55,981 nt of DNA from Corynebacterium gottingense. Its GTDB lineage: Bacteria; Actinomycetota; Actinomycetes; Mycobacteriales; Mycobacteriaceae. Location of the stretch: contig NZ_RDRE01000013.1 of assembly GCF_003693265.1 (NCBI RefSeq), forward strand, positions 1 to 55,981, in the 5' to 3' direction. Below the pieces are notes generated by a model, which saw nothing but the letters and a program-made list of their open reading frames with translations, ran no database searches and was not told the DNA's origin. The position numbers were made by a program, and so were the translations under genes. Positions 40,289-49,329 of this stretch are shown here, piece after piece; position 1 is the first letter of the stretch; the number at the start of each line of letters is the position of its first letter.

Positions 40289-41716
40289 GTGATTTCCGCC
40301 CACGGCGCCCTGGTAACGGTGACCAACTCGAAGGTGGTGTGGCGCCCCTCGCCGCTCGCCGCCGCCCTCGCGGGCAAGTCTGACGAGCACAGCGTGGACG
40401 TCGCGGACATCACCGAGGTGACCACCGAGCCCGGGGACGGGTGGCAAGAAGGCCGCCTCTCCATCACGCTCGGGGCCGGGGACACCAAGGTGGTGCGCTT
40501 CGCGCCCGGCGAGGCGTCGCAGGTAGAAGCGCTCGCGTCGCTCGTGGCTGCGGCGCGCCGGGGCGAAGCCCCGGACGTCGATAATGCGGAAGCCTCTGGC
40601 GCGATCCCCGGCTTCGATTTCGTGGGGTTCGACGTGGAGACCGCCAACCCCAACTGGGGCTCCATCTGCCAGATTGGGCTGGTCAAGTTTGTGGACGGCG
40701 AAGAGGTCGACCGCGTGTCGTGGCTGTGCCAGCCCCCGGAGAGCTGCAACCAGTTCGAGCCGGGCAACGTGGCCATCCACGGGATTACCGCCGATGATGT
40801 GGCTGACGCGCCCGGCGTGGCTGATCGCATCGACGCGATGATTGACTTCGTCGGCGAGCTGCCGTTGGTCGCGCACAACGCGCAGTTTGACGCCTCGGCG
40901 CTGCACAGCGCGTGCGTGGCTACGGGGCACCCGGTTCCGCCCATGCTGTTCGCGTGCACGCTCGCGCAGTCGCGCGCGGAGCGCCTTGACGTGCGCAACC
41001 ACCGCCTGCCCACGCTTTCGGAGTATTTCGGTGTGGGCCTGGACAACCACCACGACGCGTGCGCCGACGCTGCCGCGTGCGCCGGCATCATGCTCGGCCT
41101 GGCGCGCCGGGCGCACCACACAGGCTCCCTGGCCAGCTTCGTGCACAGCAGCGGCTTTGTGCTGGGCACCATCGAGCAGGCGAAGGTCACACCGGTGACG
41201 CGGGACCGCTCCGGGAAGCGGAGCGCCGCGCAGGCGGAGCTGCTCGCCGATGGCGGCGTGCAGGCCGTCGTGGAGGCTGCCGCCGCGCCGCGCGGCAGCA
41301 ACCAGGCCGGGCCGAAGCGCGGTGGGCAATCCGGCTCGGGCAAGGGTGCGGGGGCCTCGAGCGGCGGGCAGCGCGGCCCGGCTCCCTGGCAGTCTGTGGC
41401 CACGCCCGACAAGGTCCCCGAGCCGAACCTGGACGCCAACCCTGATTCGCCGCTGTACGGCCAGCACGTCACGCTTACCGGCGAATTCGAGCCCTTTGAC
41501 AAGGGCACGCTCTGGAACGGCATCGCCGAGCACGGCGGCCAGGTGGGCAAGAACGTGACCAAGAAGACGACGATCCTGGTGGTCGGCGCCTGGAACAGCG
41601 TCACCTCGAAGGAAAAGCGCGCCAAGGAACTGCAGGAAAAGGGCCAGGAGATCCAGATCTGGCAGGCGGATCGCCTGCTTTCGGTGCTCGAGCTTGACGA
41701 CGAACCACCGTTCTGA
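40289..41716 (+). CDS. DEDDh 3'-5' exonuclease with C-terminal BRCT domain
   Basis: 475-residue DnaQ-like protein. Residues 1 to about 90 form a beta-rich N-terminal domain (PH-like in character). The exonuclease domain (about 110-275) has Exo I FDVETANP, Exo II AHNAQFDASAL and Exo III HHDACADAA, completing the DEDDh set. After a Gly/Ser/Ala-rich linker (about 330-375) a BRCT domain follows: YGQHVTLTGEFEP, GGQVGKNVTKKTTILVVG, and WQADRLLSVLEL. BRCT domains bind DNA ends or phosphoproteins, so a repair or proofreading role is likely, but it is not the replicative epsilon subunit by context. GTG start. Confidence 0.93.
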   Translation: MISAHGALVTVTNSKVVWRPSPLAAALAGKSDEHSVDVADITEVTTEPGDGWQEGRLSITLGAGDTKVVRFAPGEASQVEALASLVAAARRGEAPDVDNAEASGAIPGFDFVGFDVETANPNWGSICQIGLVKFVDGEEVDRVSWLCQPPESCNQFEPGNVAIHGITADDVADAPGVADRIDAMIDFVGELPLVAHNAQFDASALHSACVATGHPVPPMLFACTLAQSRAERLDVRNHRLPTLSEYFGVGLDNHHDACADAAACAGIMLGLARRAHHTGSLASFVHSSGFVLGTIEQAKVTPVTRDRSGKRSAAQAELLADGGVQAVVEAAAAPRGSNQAGPKRGGQSGSGKGAGASSGGQRGPAPWQSVATPDKVPEPNLDANPDSPLYGQHVTLTGEFEPFDKGTLWNGIAEHGGQVGKNVTKKTTILVVGAWNSVTSKEKRAKELQEKGQEIQIWQADRLLSVLELDDEPPF

Positions 41717-41794
41717 CCTGCCAACTCCCCCCTCCGTCAAAAAACTTTCAGCTTTTTTGGCAACGCATGGAACCGGGGCGGCACTTTTTGCGTC

Positions 41795-41800
41795 TAATAG
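41795..41800 (+). promoter_or_regulatory. Possible -10 region (TCTAATAG) before the 209-residue gene
   Basis: TCTAATAG lies within 3-11 bases of ATG 41804, following an A/T-rich stretch (41740-41760). The close spacing suggests leaderless transcription, though the hexamer choice is ambiguous. Confidence 0.3.
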
Positions 41801-41803
41801 TGC

Positions 41804-42433
41804 ATGACGCATTTTTCTGACACCCTAGCTCCCCGCGCCCCGGAGCTGCCCGCCTTGCTCATCCCCCGCCTCGCCCGGCGCGACGAGCGTTATTCCACCG
41901 GCCCGTACGCGTGGCTCACGCCCGGGCTGAGCTCATCAACTGCGTACATCGGCCTGTCGCCCGGCCTGGCGTGCGTGTTTGACACCCCGGCAACGGCAGC
42001 GCTCACGCACCAGCAAGTGGGCATGTTGGGCTTTTCTGAGCACCAAGCGTGGAAGCACGCTGCCGCGCGCCTGCTCCGCTTCGCCGAGGAGCGCGGCCCG
42101 GAGGAGGCCTTTTGGGTCCGGGACGCGTCCATCGCGCTCGGTGGTGCCCCGGGCTCGCTCCCGCGCGGCGTTGAGGTCCAAGCGCTTGGGTGGACGGCCG
42201 CGGGGTGGGTGACGCACCCGACAACCTTCGACGCGCTGCACTCGCACTTCACGGAAGTGCTGCGCCCGGAGCACGAATTGCTGTACTACGTTGCTGATGA
42301 CAACAAGTTGTTCGTCTTCGACGCACCACCGAGGGACGTCGCCGGTGTCGTCGGTTGGGAGCGCCTGATGCGGTACTCGCTCGGCTTCCCGCTCCTCCTG
42401 TGCCGTCCGCGCAAGATTCGCCGCTTTTACTAG
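41804..42433 (+). CDS. Conserved hypothetical protein, 209 residues
   Basis: Not recognised. A soluble, Ala/Leu/Pro-rich protein without signal peptide or membrane segment. Notable stretches are YSTGPYAWLTPGLSSSTAYI, HQQVGMLGFSEHQAWKHAAA, ALGWTAAGWVTHPTTFDALH, and a basic C-terminus CRPRKIRRFY. Good ORF length, high-GC codon use like its neighbours, and a short promoter region of its own support it as real. It lies between the exonuclease-BRCT gene and treY. Confidence 0.78.
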   Translation: MTHFSDTLAPRAPELPALLIPRLARRDERYSTGPYAWLTPGLSSSTAYIGLSPGLACVFDTPATAALTHQQVGMLGFSEHQAWKHAAARLLRFAEERGPEEAFWVRDASIALGGAPGSLPRGVEVQALGWTAAGWVTHPTTFDALHSHFTEVLRPEHELLYYVADDNKLFVFDAPPRDVAGVVGWERLMRYSLGFPLLLCRPRKIRRFY

Positions 42434-42501
42434 CCACCTCGCTATGGTGAATGGGGTGTCCCTGTGTCCCCGTTCATTCCAGCTCAAGGAGCAGCACGAC
42501 C

Positions 42502-45006
42502 ATGCGTCGACCCATCACTTCCACCTACCGCCTCCAGCTGCGCGGCCCGGGGGCCGACCCGGCGGGGCGGGCGTTCGGATTTGCTGAGGCGCAGGCGCAG
42601 ATCCCCTACCTGCGCGACCTAGGGGTATCGCACCTCTATCTCTCCCCCATATTCACCGCCATGCCGGAGTCCAATCACGGCTACGACGTCCTCGATCCGA
42701 CCGAGGTCAACCCCGAGCTGGGTGGCATCGAGGGTCTGCGCGAGCTCGCCCGGGCAGCACACGACGCCGGACTCGGCATCGTGCTGGACATCGTGCCAAA
42801 CCACGTGGGCGTGGAGGTCCCGCATCGCAACCGCTGGTGGTGGGACGTGCTCAAGCTTGGCGCGGACTCCGAGTTTGCCACCTACTTTGATATTGATTGG
42901 CACGAGGACAACGGCGCCGGCGGTAAGCTCGGGCTCCCGGTGCTTGGCAAGGAGGGCGACGAGGAGCAGCTCCGCCTCACTCACCTGGCCGAGGATGAAT
43001 TCCCCGCAGGCACTGCCCCGGGCGGGGAGGATGTCCTGGCCTACTACGACAACTACTTTCCCCTCGCGCCGGGGTCGTACGGCGGTCTCGACGACGACCC
43101 GCTCGAGGTCTACCAGCGCCAGCCGTACAAGCTGATGTACTGGCGCGACGGCGTAATCTCGTACCGCCGCTTCTTCTCCGTCGATGGGCTCGCAGGGGTA
43201 CGCCAGGAAGATCCACTCGTCTTCGAGCACACGCACCGGCTCCTTCGCCAGTTGATCGCAGAAGAGCTTATCGACGGCGTACGTGTCGACCACCCCGACG
43301 GGTTGACCAACCCCTTCGCGTACCTCTCCCGCCTGCGGGACCTCGTCGGGCACGACCGGTGGCTCGTGGTGGAAAAGATCCTTGGCGTCAACGAGCCGCT
43401 CGACCCGCGCCTGCATGTGGACGGCACCACCGGGTACGACGCGCTGCGGGAACTCGACGGCATCTTTCTCAACCGCTCGGCCGAGGACACGTTGAGCATG
43501 CTCGCCCTGCAGCAATCCGGCTCGACCTGGGACGAGGAAGCCATCGCGGCGAGCGAGCAGCAGCTCAAGCACGACGTCGCCTCCTCCGAGCTGGGCGCCG
43601 AGGTACGCAGGCTCGTCCGCGCCATCCGCCGCGACAACTTCTCCGCGGTGACCGCGGAAGTCTCGGATGAGCAATTGGCGTCGACAGTGATCGAGCTGGT
43701 CGCGGCGATGCCCGTCTACCGCGCCGACTACCGGTCGCTCTCGCGCATCACCTCCAGCGTCATCTCGGACATGGCCAAGCGCTTCCCCTCTCGTCGCAAC
43801 GCGCTCGACCTCATCGCGGCTGCCTTCCTCGCGTCCGGCGAGGCGAAGAACCGCTTCGCCCAAGTCTGCGGTGCCGTCATGGCCAAGGGCGTCGAGGACA
43901 CGCTGTTCTACCGCGCGAGCAGGCTCGTGGCGCTGCAGGAAGTCGGCGGAGCGCCGGGGCGCTTCGGCGTCGGGGCGGCGGAGTTCCACTTGCTGCAGGA
44001 CGAGCGCGCCGGGCTGTGGCCGCACGCGATGACATCGCTGTCCACGCACGACACAAAACGCAGCGAGGACACCCGCGCGCGGATCATCGAGCTCACCGAG
44101 GTGCCGAACGACTTCGCCGAGCTGGTGCGGCAGGTTGTTGCGCTGGTGCCGCCGCCGGACAGCGCGACCGGCCACTTCCTCCTGCAGAACATCATCGGCG
44201 TCTGGCCGGAGGACGGAGCGGTGACGGACGCACTGCGGGAGCGCCTGCACGGTTATGCCACGAAGGCGGTGCGCGAGGCAGCACTCCACACCACCTGGGT
44301 GGACCCGGATGCGCGCTACGAACAGCGGGTGCTGGACTGGGTGGACGCTGTCCTGTACGGACCGGCCGCCGCGCGGGTGAGCGCGTTCGTCCGGCAGCTG
44401 CACATCGGGGCGGTCCAGGTGTCGCTGGGCCGCAAGCTGCTCCAGCTGGTCGGGCCGGGGATTCCGGATACGTACCAAGGGCAGGAGTTCGTAGAACTTG
44501 CGCTCGTGGACCCGGACAACAGGGCGTTCGTAGACTACACTGCGCGCGCGCAAACGCTCGCGCAGTACGACGCCGCCCGCGACGGCGAGTCGTTCGACAT
44601 TGCTTCGTTCCTGTATGACGAGGTCCCGCCGACCCCCGAGGCGCTGGCGGAGCGCGGCAACCGCGCGAAGCAGGCGGTTACGGCGGAGGCGCTGCGGCTG
44701 CGCCGCCAGCGGCCGGAGGTGTTTACGGAGGGCTCGTACCGGGCCGTGTTCGCGCTGGGTCCAGCGCAGCACCACCTCGTCGGCATGGCGCGCGGTATGC
44801 AGGGCGAGGACGCGCAGGTGATTGGGCTCGCCACCCGGGAGCCGCTCAAGCTGGCCAGGACCGGCGGCTGGGGCGAAACGACGGTGGACCTGCCGGAGGG
44901 TACGTGGGTCGAGCGCCTGAGCAGGCGGGAGTTTCGCGGGACTGTGCAGGTCGCCGACGTGTTCTCCGCGCTGCCGGTGGCGCTGTTCGTGCGGGCGGGG
45001 GCGTGA
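42502..45006 (+). CDS. treY: Malto-oligosyltrehalose synthase TreY
   Basis: Intramolecular transglucosidase (GH13_26) of 834 residues that turns the reducing end of a maltodextrin into a terminal trehalosyl unit. The start MRRPITSTYRLQL is the family N-terminus; AAGGAG lies 10 bases upstream and rules out an earlier in-frame ATG. Motifs are SPIFTAMPESNHGYD, DIVPNHVG, the nucleophile region DGVRVDHPDGLTNP, VVEKIL with the acid Glu, and STHDTKRSEDTRARI. Its partner TreZ is encoded at 47503, so the pair is separated by four genes rather than joined in one operon. Confidence 0.96.
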   Translation: MRRPITSTYRLQLRGPGADPAGRAFGFAEAQAQIPYLRDLGVSHLYLSPIFTAMPESNHGYDVLDPTEVNPELGGIEGLRELARAAHDAGLGIVLDIVPNHVGVEVPHRNRWWWDVLKLGADSEFATYFDIDWHEDNGAGGKLGLPVLGKEGDEEQLRLTHLAEDEFPAGTAPGGEDVLAYYDNYFPLAPGSYGGLDDDPLEVYQRQPYKLMYWRDGVISYRRFFSVDGLAGVRQEDPLVFEHTHRLLRQLIAEELIDGVRVDHPDGLTNPFAYLSRLRDLVGHDRWLVVEKILGVNEPLDPRLHVDGTTGYDALRELDGIFLNRSAEDTLSMLALQQSGSTWDEEAIAASEQQLKHDVASSELGAEVRRLVRAIRRDNFSAVTAEVSDEQLASTVIELVAAMPVYRADYRSLSRITSSVISDMAKRFPSRRNALDLIAAAFLASGEAKNRFAQVCGAVMAKGVEDTLFYRASRLVALQEVGGAPGRFGVGAAEFHLLQDERAGLWPHAMTSLSTHDTKRSEDTRARIIELTEVPNDFAELVRQVVALVPPPDSATGHFLLQNIIGVWPEDGAVTDALRERLHGYATKAVREAALHTTWVDPDARYEQRVLDWVDAVLYGPAAARVSAFVRQLHIGAVQVSLGRKLLQLVGPGIPDTYQGQEFVELALVDPDNRAFVDYTARAQTLAQYDAARDGESFDIASFLYDEVPPTPEALAERGNRAKQAVTAEALRLRRQRPEVFTEGSYRAVFALGPAQHHLVGMARGMQGEDAQVIGLATREPLKLARTGGWGETTVDLPEGTWVERLSRREFRGTVQVADVFSALPVALFVRAGA

Positions 45007-45061
45007 GGATGGGACTGTGGGGGCGTCGATAAGCATGCAGCGGGGTATGCTGTAGCTCCTG

Positions 45062-46117
45062 ATGAGCAACGAGCAGGAGAAGCGCGCCCGGGCGGGCAAG
45101 GGGGCGAGGAGGGCTGAGGCGAGGGTTCCCGACGCGACCATCGCCCGGCTCGGCTCTACCTATTTCAACTGGCTCAATGCGCACGAGGACCCGGCGACGG
45201 CGTTCCGCCACGCGCTACACGAGCTGATGCGCGATGCCGCCGTGAACTTCGACCGGGTGGACGTGCGGATCAAGACGTGGCCCTCGCTGAAGGAAAAGGC
45301 GCGCAAGATGCGCGACGGCGAACCCGTCTACCCGGAACCGTGGACGGACATTAAAGACATCATCGGGGCGCGCATTACGGTGCTGCACTCCACTGAGATC
45401 CCCGCTGTGCAGACGCTGCTGGCGGAGGAGTTTGAGGTCCTGCGCAGCGTAGATAAGGCGGAGGAGACGCGCGTGGCCGGTGGATTCGGCTACGGCTCGC
45501 ACCACCTGGTGCTGCGGGTGCAGGAGAGCTCCGAGGGGCTCGAGGAGTATGTGGGGACCGCCTTCGAGGTGCAAATCCGCACGGTGCTCCAGCACGCTTG
45601 GGCCGAGTTCGAGCACGACGTGCGCTACAAGCGGGCCGTTGAGGACGTCGACCCGCAGGTGGACCGTGCGTTCACGCTCGCGGCCGGGCTCATCGAGTTG
45701 GCCGATCAGCAGTTTGACCAGATCGCCGGGATCACGGATGTGAAACCTGCGGAGGGGGCGGACGTGGAGGCGCAGATCGCGCCGGAGACCCTGCCGGGCA
45801 TCCTCACGGTGCTGCTCGGTTCGCGCTACCCGCTCTCGCGGGCGGCGGACTACCGGTTCCTCAACGAGCTGCTGCGCGCGCACGGCCTCGAGCGGGTCTC
45901 GCAGGTCGCGGAGCTGCTCAACCCGGCGGACCTTGAGGCGGTAACCAACGGATTGCGCTACTCATTCGTGCCCGGGCAGGTCAGGCTTGTCGACGACCTC
46001 CTGCTCAACCGCTACGGCACCGACCACATCGAGCGCACCTGGGACGCCGGCAACCGGCCGAAGGTGCGCCGGGCGCGGCTGACCAAGCGGCTGGCGCAGC
46101 TCAGGGCGGCGAACTAG
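45062..46117 (+). CDS. relS: Small alarmone synthetase (RelA/SpoT-domain protein)
   Basis: 351-residue protein with a RelA/SpoT nucleotidyltransferase domain but no HD hydrolase, TGS or ACT domain, so it should make (p)ppGpp or pGpp-type alarmones without hydrolysing them. Motifs are KEKARKM, DIIGARITVLHS, GSHHLVLRV and the catalytic EVQIRTVLQHAWAEFEHD followed by VRYK. A C-terminal extension of about 140 residues after the synthetase core is longer than in minimal RelP/RelQ enzymes. I believe the orthologue is called RelS in C. glutamicum; the symbol is therefore tentative. The stop shares CTAG with the stop of the convergent S4 gene. Confidence 0.88.
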   Translation: MSNEQEKRARAGKGARRAEARVPDATIARLGSTYFNWLNAHEDPATAFRHALHELMRDAAVNFDRVDVRIKTWPSLKEKARKMRDGEPVYPEPWTDIKDIIGARITVLHSTEIPAVQTLLAEEFEVLRSVDKAEETRVAGGFGYGSHHLVLRVQESSEGLEEYVGTAFEVQIRTVLQHAWAEFEHDVRYKRAVEDVDPQVDRAFTLAAGLIELADQQFDQIAGITDVKPAEGADVEAQIAPETLPGILTVLLGSRYPLSRAADYRFLNELLRAHGLERVSQVAELLNPADLEAVTNGLRYSFVPGQVRLVDDLLLNRYGTDHIERTWDAGNRPKVRRARLTKRLAQLRAAN

Positions 46118-46497
46118 CGGCGCCGACCCAGCAGGCGGTCGGTCTCGCGCCGCTCCTTCTTCGTCGGGCGCCCCGCCCCCCGCTCGCGCTTGGGCATCGT
46201 GGCGAAAATGTCCATCGGGGGCGGTGGCGGCGAGTGGTCGAGGTAGCACTGTTTGGCCACGGGCGCCCCGACGCGCTTGCGCACGGTTGCCGTGACCTCC
46301 AGGTCGCGGTAGCGGTGGTCCTTCCACACGCGCACCGCGTCGCCGGGCACGACCTGCGCGGCAGGTTTCACCGATTGTTCGTTCAGCTTGACGTGCCCGG
46401 CGCGCACGGCCTCCGCGGCCTGGGTGCGGGTCTTGAAGATGCGGACGGCCCACAGCCAGGCGTCGATCCGCACTGCCCTCCCATCGGGTTGGGTCAT
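46114..46497 (-). CDS. S4-domain RNA-binding protein (Hsp15-like)
   Basis: 127-residue protein with an N-terminal S4 domain: RIDAWLWAVRIFKTRTQAAE, HVKLNEQSVKPA and PGDAVRV. A basic C-terminal tail (RERGAGRPTKKERRETDRLL) follows. Family members such as Hsp15/HslR bind free 50S subunits carrying stalled nascent chains; the same job here is an inference. It is the last of three minus-strand genes starting at yigZ, and converges on relS with a four-base overlap. Confidence 0.88.
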   Translation of the reverse strand: MTQPDGRAVRIDAWLWAVRIFKTRTQAAEAVRAGHVKLNEQSVKPAAQVVPGDAVRVWKDHRYRDLEVTATVRKRVGAPVAKQCYLDHSPPPPPMDIFATMPKRERGAGRPTKKERRETDRLLGRRR

Positions 46498-46509
46498 TCG
46501 CCCGCGCCT

Positions 46510-46743
46510 TTAGTACTCGTCTTTGTGGTTCACGATCTTCTGCACCTTCATCCAGTTGGCCACGCCGCCGACCACGGCGACGACAAAACCGAGGATGAGC
46601 AGCGACCATGAGCCTGCGATGAGGCCGAGGGCGACACCGCCGACCACTCCGCCGCCGGCCCAGAGGACGGCGTTCCGGCTGTACTTGCGCACAGCTTCCT
46701 TGCGGCGCGCGATGGGGTTATTGAGGCGAGGCTTCATCGTCAT
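46510..46743 (-). CDS. Small two-helix membrane protein, 77 residues
   Basis: Basic N-terminus (KPRLNNPIARRKEAVRKYSR) followed by two Gly/Val/Leu-rich hydrophobic segments (about 27-43 and 46-62) and a short charged tail VQKIVNHKDEY. No named domain is evident. It lies 12 bases upstream of the S4 gene and downstream of the YigZ gene, all on the minus strand. Such DUF-type proteins are common in corynebacteria. Confidence 0.75.
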   Translation of the reverse strand: MTMKPRLNNPIARRKEAVRKYSRNAVLWAGGGVVGGVALGLIAGSWSLLILGFVVAVVGGVANWMKVQKIVNHKDEY

Positions 46744-46791
46744 GCTGCACAGTCTATCGCGGGATCACGCGCAGCCGGCGTTTGCCGCGGA

Positions 46792-47436
46792 TCAGTCGGT
46801 CGTTTCGCCCCACCGGTGCCCGGCTTCCTTCGACTCGACGGTGCCTTGGGTGGACGCTGCCAGGTGGGCGTCGACAAGCTCACGCTCCCCCGGGGCGAAC
46901 CCGAGCGTGTACGTGGCCAGTGACCCGTAGGCGATGTCCACGACCTCGATGCCCGCGTTGCGCAGTTCCGACTCGATCCGGCCGGCCTCGGCGTGCGGCA
47001 GGTTGACGGTGATGAGCTCGCGGAGGTTGCGGGTGGCGCGCGGCAGGTCATCGAGCGCGCCGGTCACCGCGTGCGTGTACGCGCTGACAAGCCCGCCGGT
47101 GCCCAGCTTGGTGCCGCCGAAGTAGCGGATGACCACTGCGCATACGTTGACCAGACCCGAGCCTTTGAGCACCTCGAGCATGGGCGTGCCCGCGGTGCCG
47201 GACGGCTCGCCGTCGTCGGACGAGCGCTCGATGGGCTGCGCGCCGTCGACGTGGACGATGAACGCCGAGCAGTGGTGGCGCGCATCCGGGAACGCCTCTC
47301 GCGCTGCGTGGATGAACTCGCGCGCCTCGTCCTCCGATTCGACGCGACCCACCCAGGTGATGAACCGGGAACGTTTAGTTTCAAGTTCGTGGGTGGTCGG
47401 CGCGCCCGCGGCGGGCAGCTCGTAGGTGGTCAGCAT
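46792..47436 (-). CDS. YigZ/IMPACT family protein
   Basis: 214-residue member of the UPF0029/IMPACT family. The N-terminal domain shows KRSRFITWVGRVES, DARHHCSAFIV, DDGEPSGTAGTPML and VVIRYFGGTKLGTGGL, all family hallmarks. The C-terminal part is a small ferredoxin-like DUF1949 domain. Bacterial YigZ has no firmly assigned function; eukaryotic IMPACT regulates Gcn2. TAGACT 8 bases before ATG predicts a leaderless message divergent from treZ. Confidence 0.92.
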   Translation of the reverse strand: MLTTYELPAAGAPTTHELETKRSRFITWVGRVESEDEAREFIHAAREAFPDARHHCSAFIVHVDGAQPIERSSDDGEPSGTAGTPMLEVLKGSGLVNVCAVVIRYFGGTKLGTGGLVSAYTHAVTGALDDLPRATRNLRELITVNLPHAEAGRIESELRNAGIEVVDIAYGSLATYTLGFAPGERELVDAHLAASTQGTVESKEAGHRWGETTD

Positions 47437-47444
47437 AGGGGTGC

Positions 47445-47450
47445 AGTCTA
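47445..47450 (-). promoter_or_regulatory. -10 box (TAGACT) for the YigZ gene
   Basis: TAGACT on the minus strand ends 8 bases before ATG 47436, in the 66-base divergent gap with treZ. Confidence 0.45.
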
Positions 47451-47489
47451 CCGGGGGACGACGTCATTGCGGTGCTCGAGTCGCCTTCT

Positions 47490-47495
47490 TAGGCT
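47490..47495 (+). promoter_or_regulatory. -10 box (TAGGCT) for treZ
   Basis: TAGGCT ends 7 bases before the treZ ATG at 47503. The intervening GGAGAAC could also act as ribosome site if transcription starts upstream. Confidence 0.4.
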
Positions 47496-47502
47496 GGAGA
47501 AC

Positions 47503-49296
47503 ATGAGCGAATCACACAGCACAAACGCTGCCAATAATGCTGCGTCCCACACCGCCCCGGCCCAGTTTGAGGTATGGGCCCCGAAGGGCCAGCAGGTGCG
47601 CGTGACCGTCGACGGCGAGGAACACGACATGCAGCCCGACGCGGAGCGCGCGGGCTGGTGGGTGCTCGACCCCGCCACCGCCGCCCCGCAGCCGGGTCAG
47701 CACTACACCTTCTCGCTCTTCGACGGCACCCAGTGGTCCATCCCCATGCCGGATCCGCGCACGCGCCTCCAGCCCGAGGGCGTGCATGGCCCGTCCGAGG
47801 TCGTGAGCACCGACTTCGCGTGGAACGATGACAACTGGTCCGGCATCCCCACCAAGGACATGGTGATTTACGAGCTCCACGTGGGCACCTTCTCCCCCTC
47901 CGGCACCTTCGCCGGCGTGATTGAGAAGCTGGACTACCTCGCCGAGCTGGGCGTCAACACCATCGAACTCATGCCGCTGCAGCCCTTCGCCGGAACCCGA
48001 AACTGGGGCTACGACGGCGTCGACTGGTTTGCCATCCATGAGACGTACGGCGGCCCGCAGGGGCTCAAGGAGCTTATCGACGCCGCGCATACCCACGGCA
48101 TCGCCGTCCTCCTCGACGTCGTGTACAACCACTTCGGCCCGGAGGGCAACTACAACGACGCGTTCGGCCCGTACCTGACGGACGGGCTCACCGCCTGGGG
48201 CGAGGTCATCAACATCTCCGGCCCCGGTTCCGACGAGGTGCGCGCCTACATCCTGGATACGGTGCGCCAGTGGCTCGGCGAGTTCCACGCTGACGGGCTG
48301 CGCCTGGACGCGGTGCAGACCTACGACGACCGCCTCGCCTTCTCCATCATGGAAGAAATCGCCCGCATCGGCGACGACCTCGCCGCGGACACCGGCGTGC
48401 CTCGCACCGTGATTGGCGAGTCCGACCAGAACGACCCGCGCCTGATCAGCGCCCCCGAGCGCGGCGGCTACGGGCTCGAGGGGCACTGGCTCGACGACGT
48501 CCACCACGGGATCCACTCTCTGCTGACCGGTGAGACCCAGGGCTACTACGTGGACTACGGCACCATGGAGATCCTCGCGGATACGCTGCGCAACGGCTAC
48601 CGCTTCCGCAACTCCTACTCGAAGTACCGCGCCCGCACGCACGGCCGCGAGCTGGACCTCTCCCACGTCGCACCGTGGCACCTGGTGTCCTACACCACCA
48701 ACCACGACCAGACCGGCAACCGCGCTGCGGGCGACCGCCCGAGCCAGAACCTCACCCCCGCCCAGCAGGTGCTCAAGGCCGCGGTGCTCCTGCACTCCCC
48801 GTTTACCCCGATGCTGTTCATGGGCGAAGAGTTCGGCGCGAACACCCCGTTCCCCTTCTTCGTCTCCCACTCCAACGAGCAAATTCTGGAGGGCACCCGC
48901 CAGGGTCGTCTCCACGAGTTCTCCCGCCAGGGCTGGGACCACGACGAAGTGCCGGACCCGGGCCACGAGGACACCTACACGTCCGCGAAGCTGAACTGGA
49001 CCTTTACCGACGAGCAGCAGCAGGTCCACGACGCCTACAAGCGCCTGATCCAGCTGCGCCGCGAGCACGGCTGCAACCGCGAGGACCTGCGCACGCTGCA
49101 GGTGGACAACGGCGAGAAGTGGCTGACCATGGCGGACGGTAGCGATGACGGAACGGTCGTGCTGGCGGCGAACTTCAGCGACGAGCCGGTCACCGTGCCG
49201 GTCGGCGGTACGCTGCTGTACTCGTTCACCGACCCGCAGGTCGGCGCCAATGAGACGGTGCTGGATCCCTGGGGCATCGCCTACATCCAGCGCTAG
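47503..49296 (+). CDS. treZ: Malto-oligosyltrehalose trehalohydrolase TreZ
   Basis: GH13_10 hydrolase of 597 residues that releases trehalose from the chain end made by TreY. An N-terminal beta-sandwich (FEVWAPKGQQVRVTVDGEEH) is followed by the barrel: MVIYELHVGTFSPSGTF, DVVYNHFGPEGNY, nucleophile Asp in DGLRLDAVQTYDD, acid Glu in VIGESDQNDPRL, and YTTNHDQTGNRAAGDR. ATG 47503 opens a natural N-terminus with a Ser/Asn/Ala-rich leader of about 20 residues; an extension to 46993 overlaps the yigZ gene and is rejected. Confidence 0.96.
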   Translation: MSESHSTNAANNAASHTAPAQFEVWAPKGQQVRVTVDGEEHDMQPDAERAGWWVLDPATAAPQPGQHYTFSLFDGTQWSIPMPDPRTRLQPEGVHGPSEVVSTDFAWNDDNWSGIPTKDMVIYELHVGTFSPSGTFAGVIEKLDYLAELGVNTIELMPLQPFAGTRNWGYDGVDWFAIHETYGGPQGLKELIDAAHTHGIAVLLDVVYNHFGPEGNYNDAFGPYLTDGLTAWGEVINISGPGSDEVRAYILDTVRQWLGEFHADGLRLDAVQTYDDRLAFSIMEEIARIGDDLAADTGVPRTVIGESDQNDPRLISAPERGGYGLEGHWLDDVHHGIHSLLTGETQGYYVDYGTMEILADTLRNGYRFRNSYSKYRARTHGRELDLSHVAPWHLVSYTTNHDQTGNRAAGDRPSQNLTPAQQVLKAAVLLHSPFTPMLFMGEEFGANTPFPFFVSHSNEQILEGTRQGRLHEFSRQGWDHDEVPDPGHEDTYTSAKLNWTFTDEQQQVHDAYKRLIQLRREHGCNREDLRTLQVDNGEKWLTMADGSDDGTVVLAANFSDEPVTVPVGGTLLYSFTDPQVGANETVLDPWGIAYIQR

Positions 49297-49329
49297 GCGG
49301 GATCCGCACGGCCCGCTCGGCCCACTGGG

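Noticed and set aside
42619..45141. 840-codon open frame opposite treY
   Set aside because: Antisense shadow of a well supported GH13 enzyme.
46993..47502. Upstream extension of treZ to 46993
   Set aside because: Overlaps the complete YigZ gene in antisense and adds non-conserved residues before the natural N-terminus.
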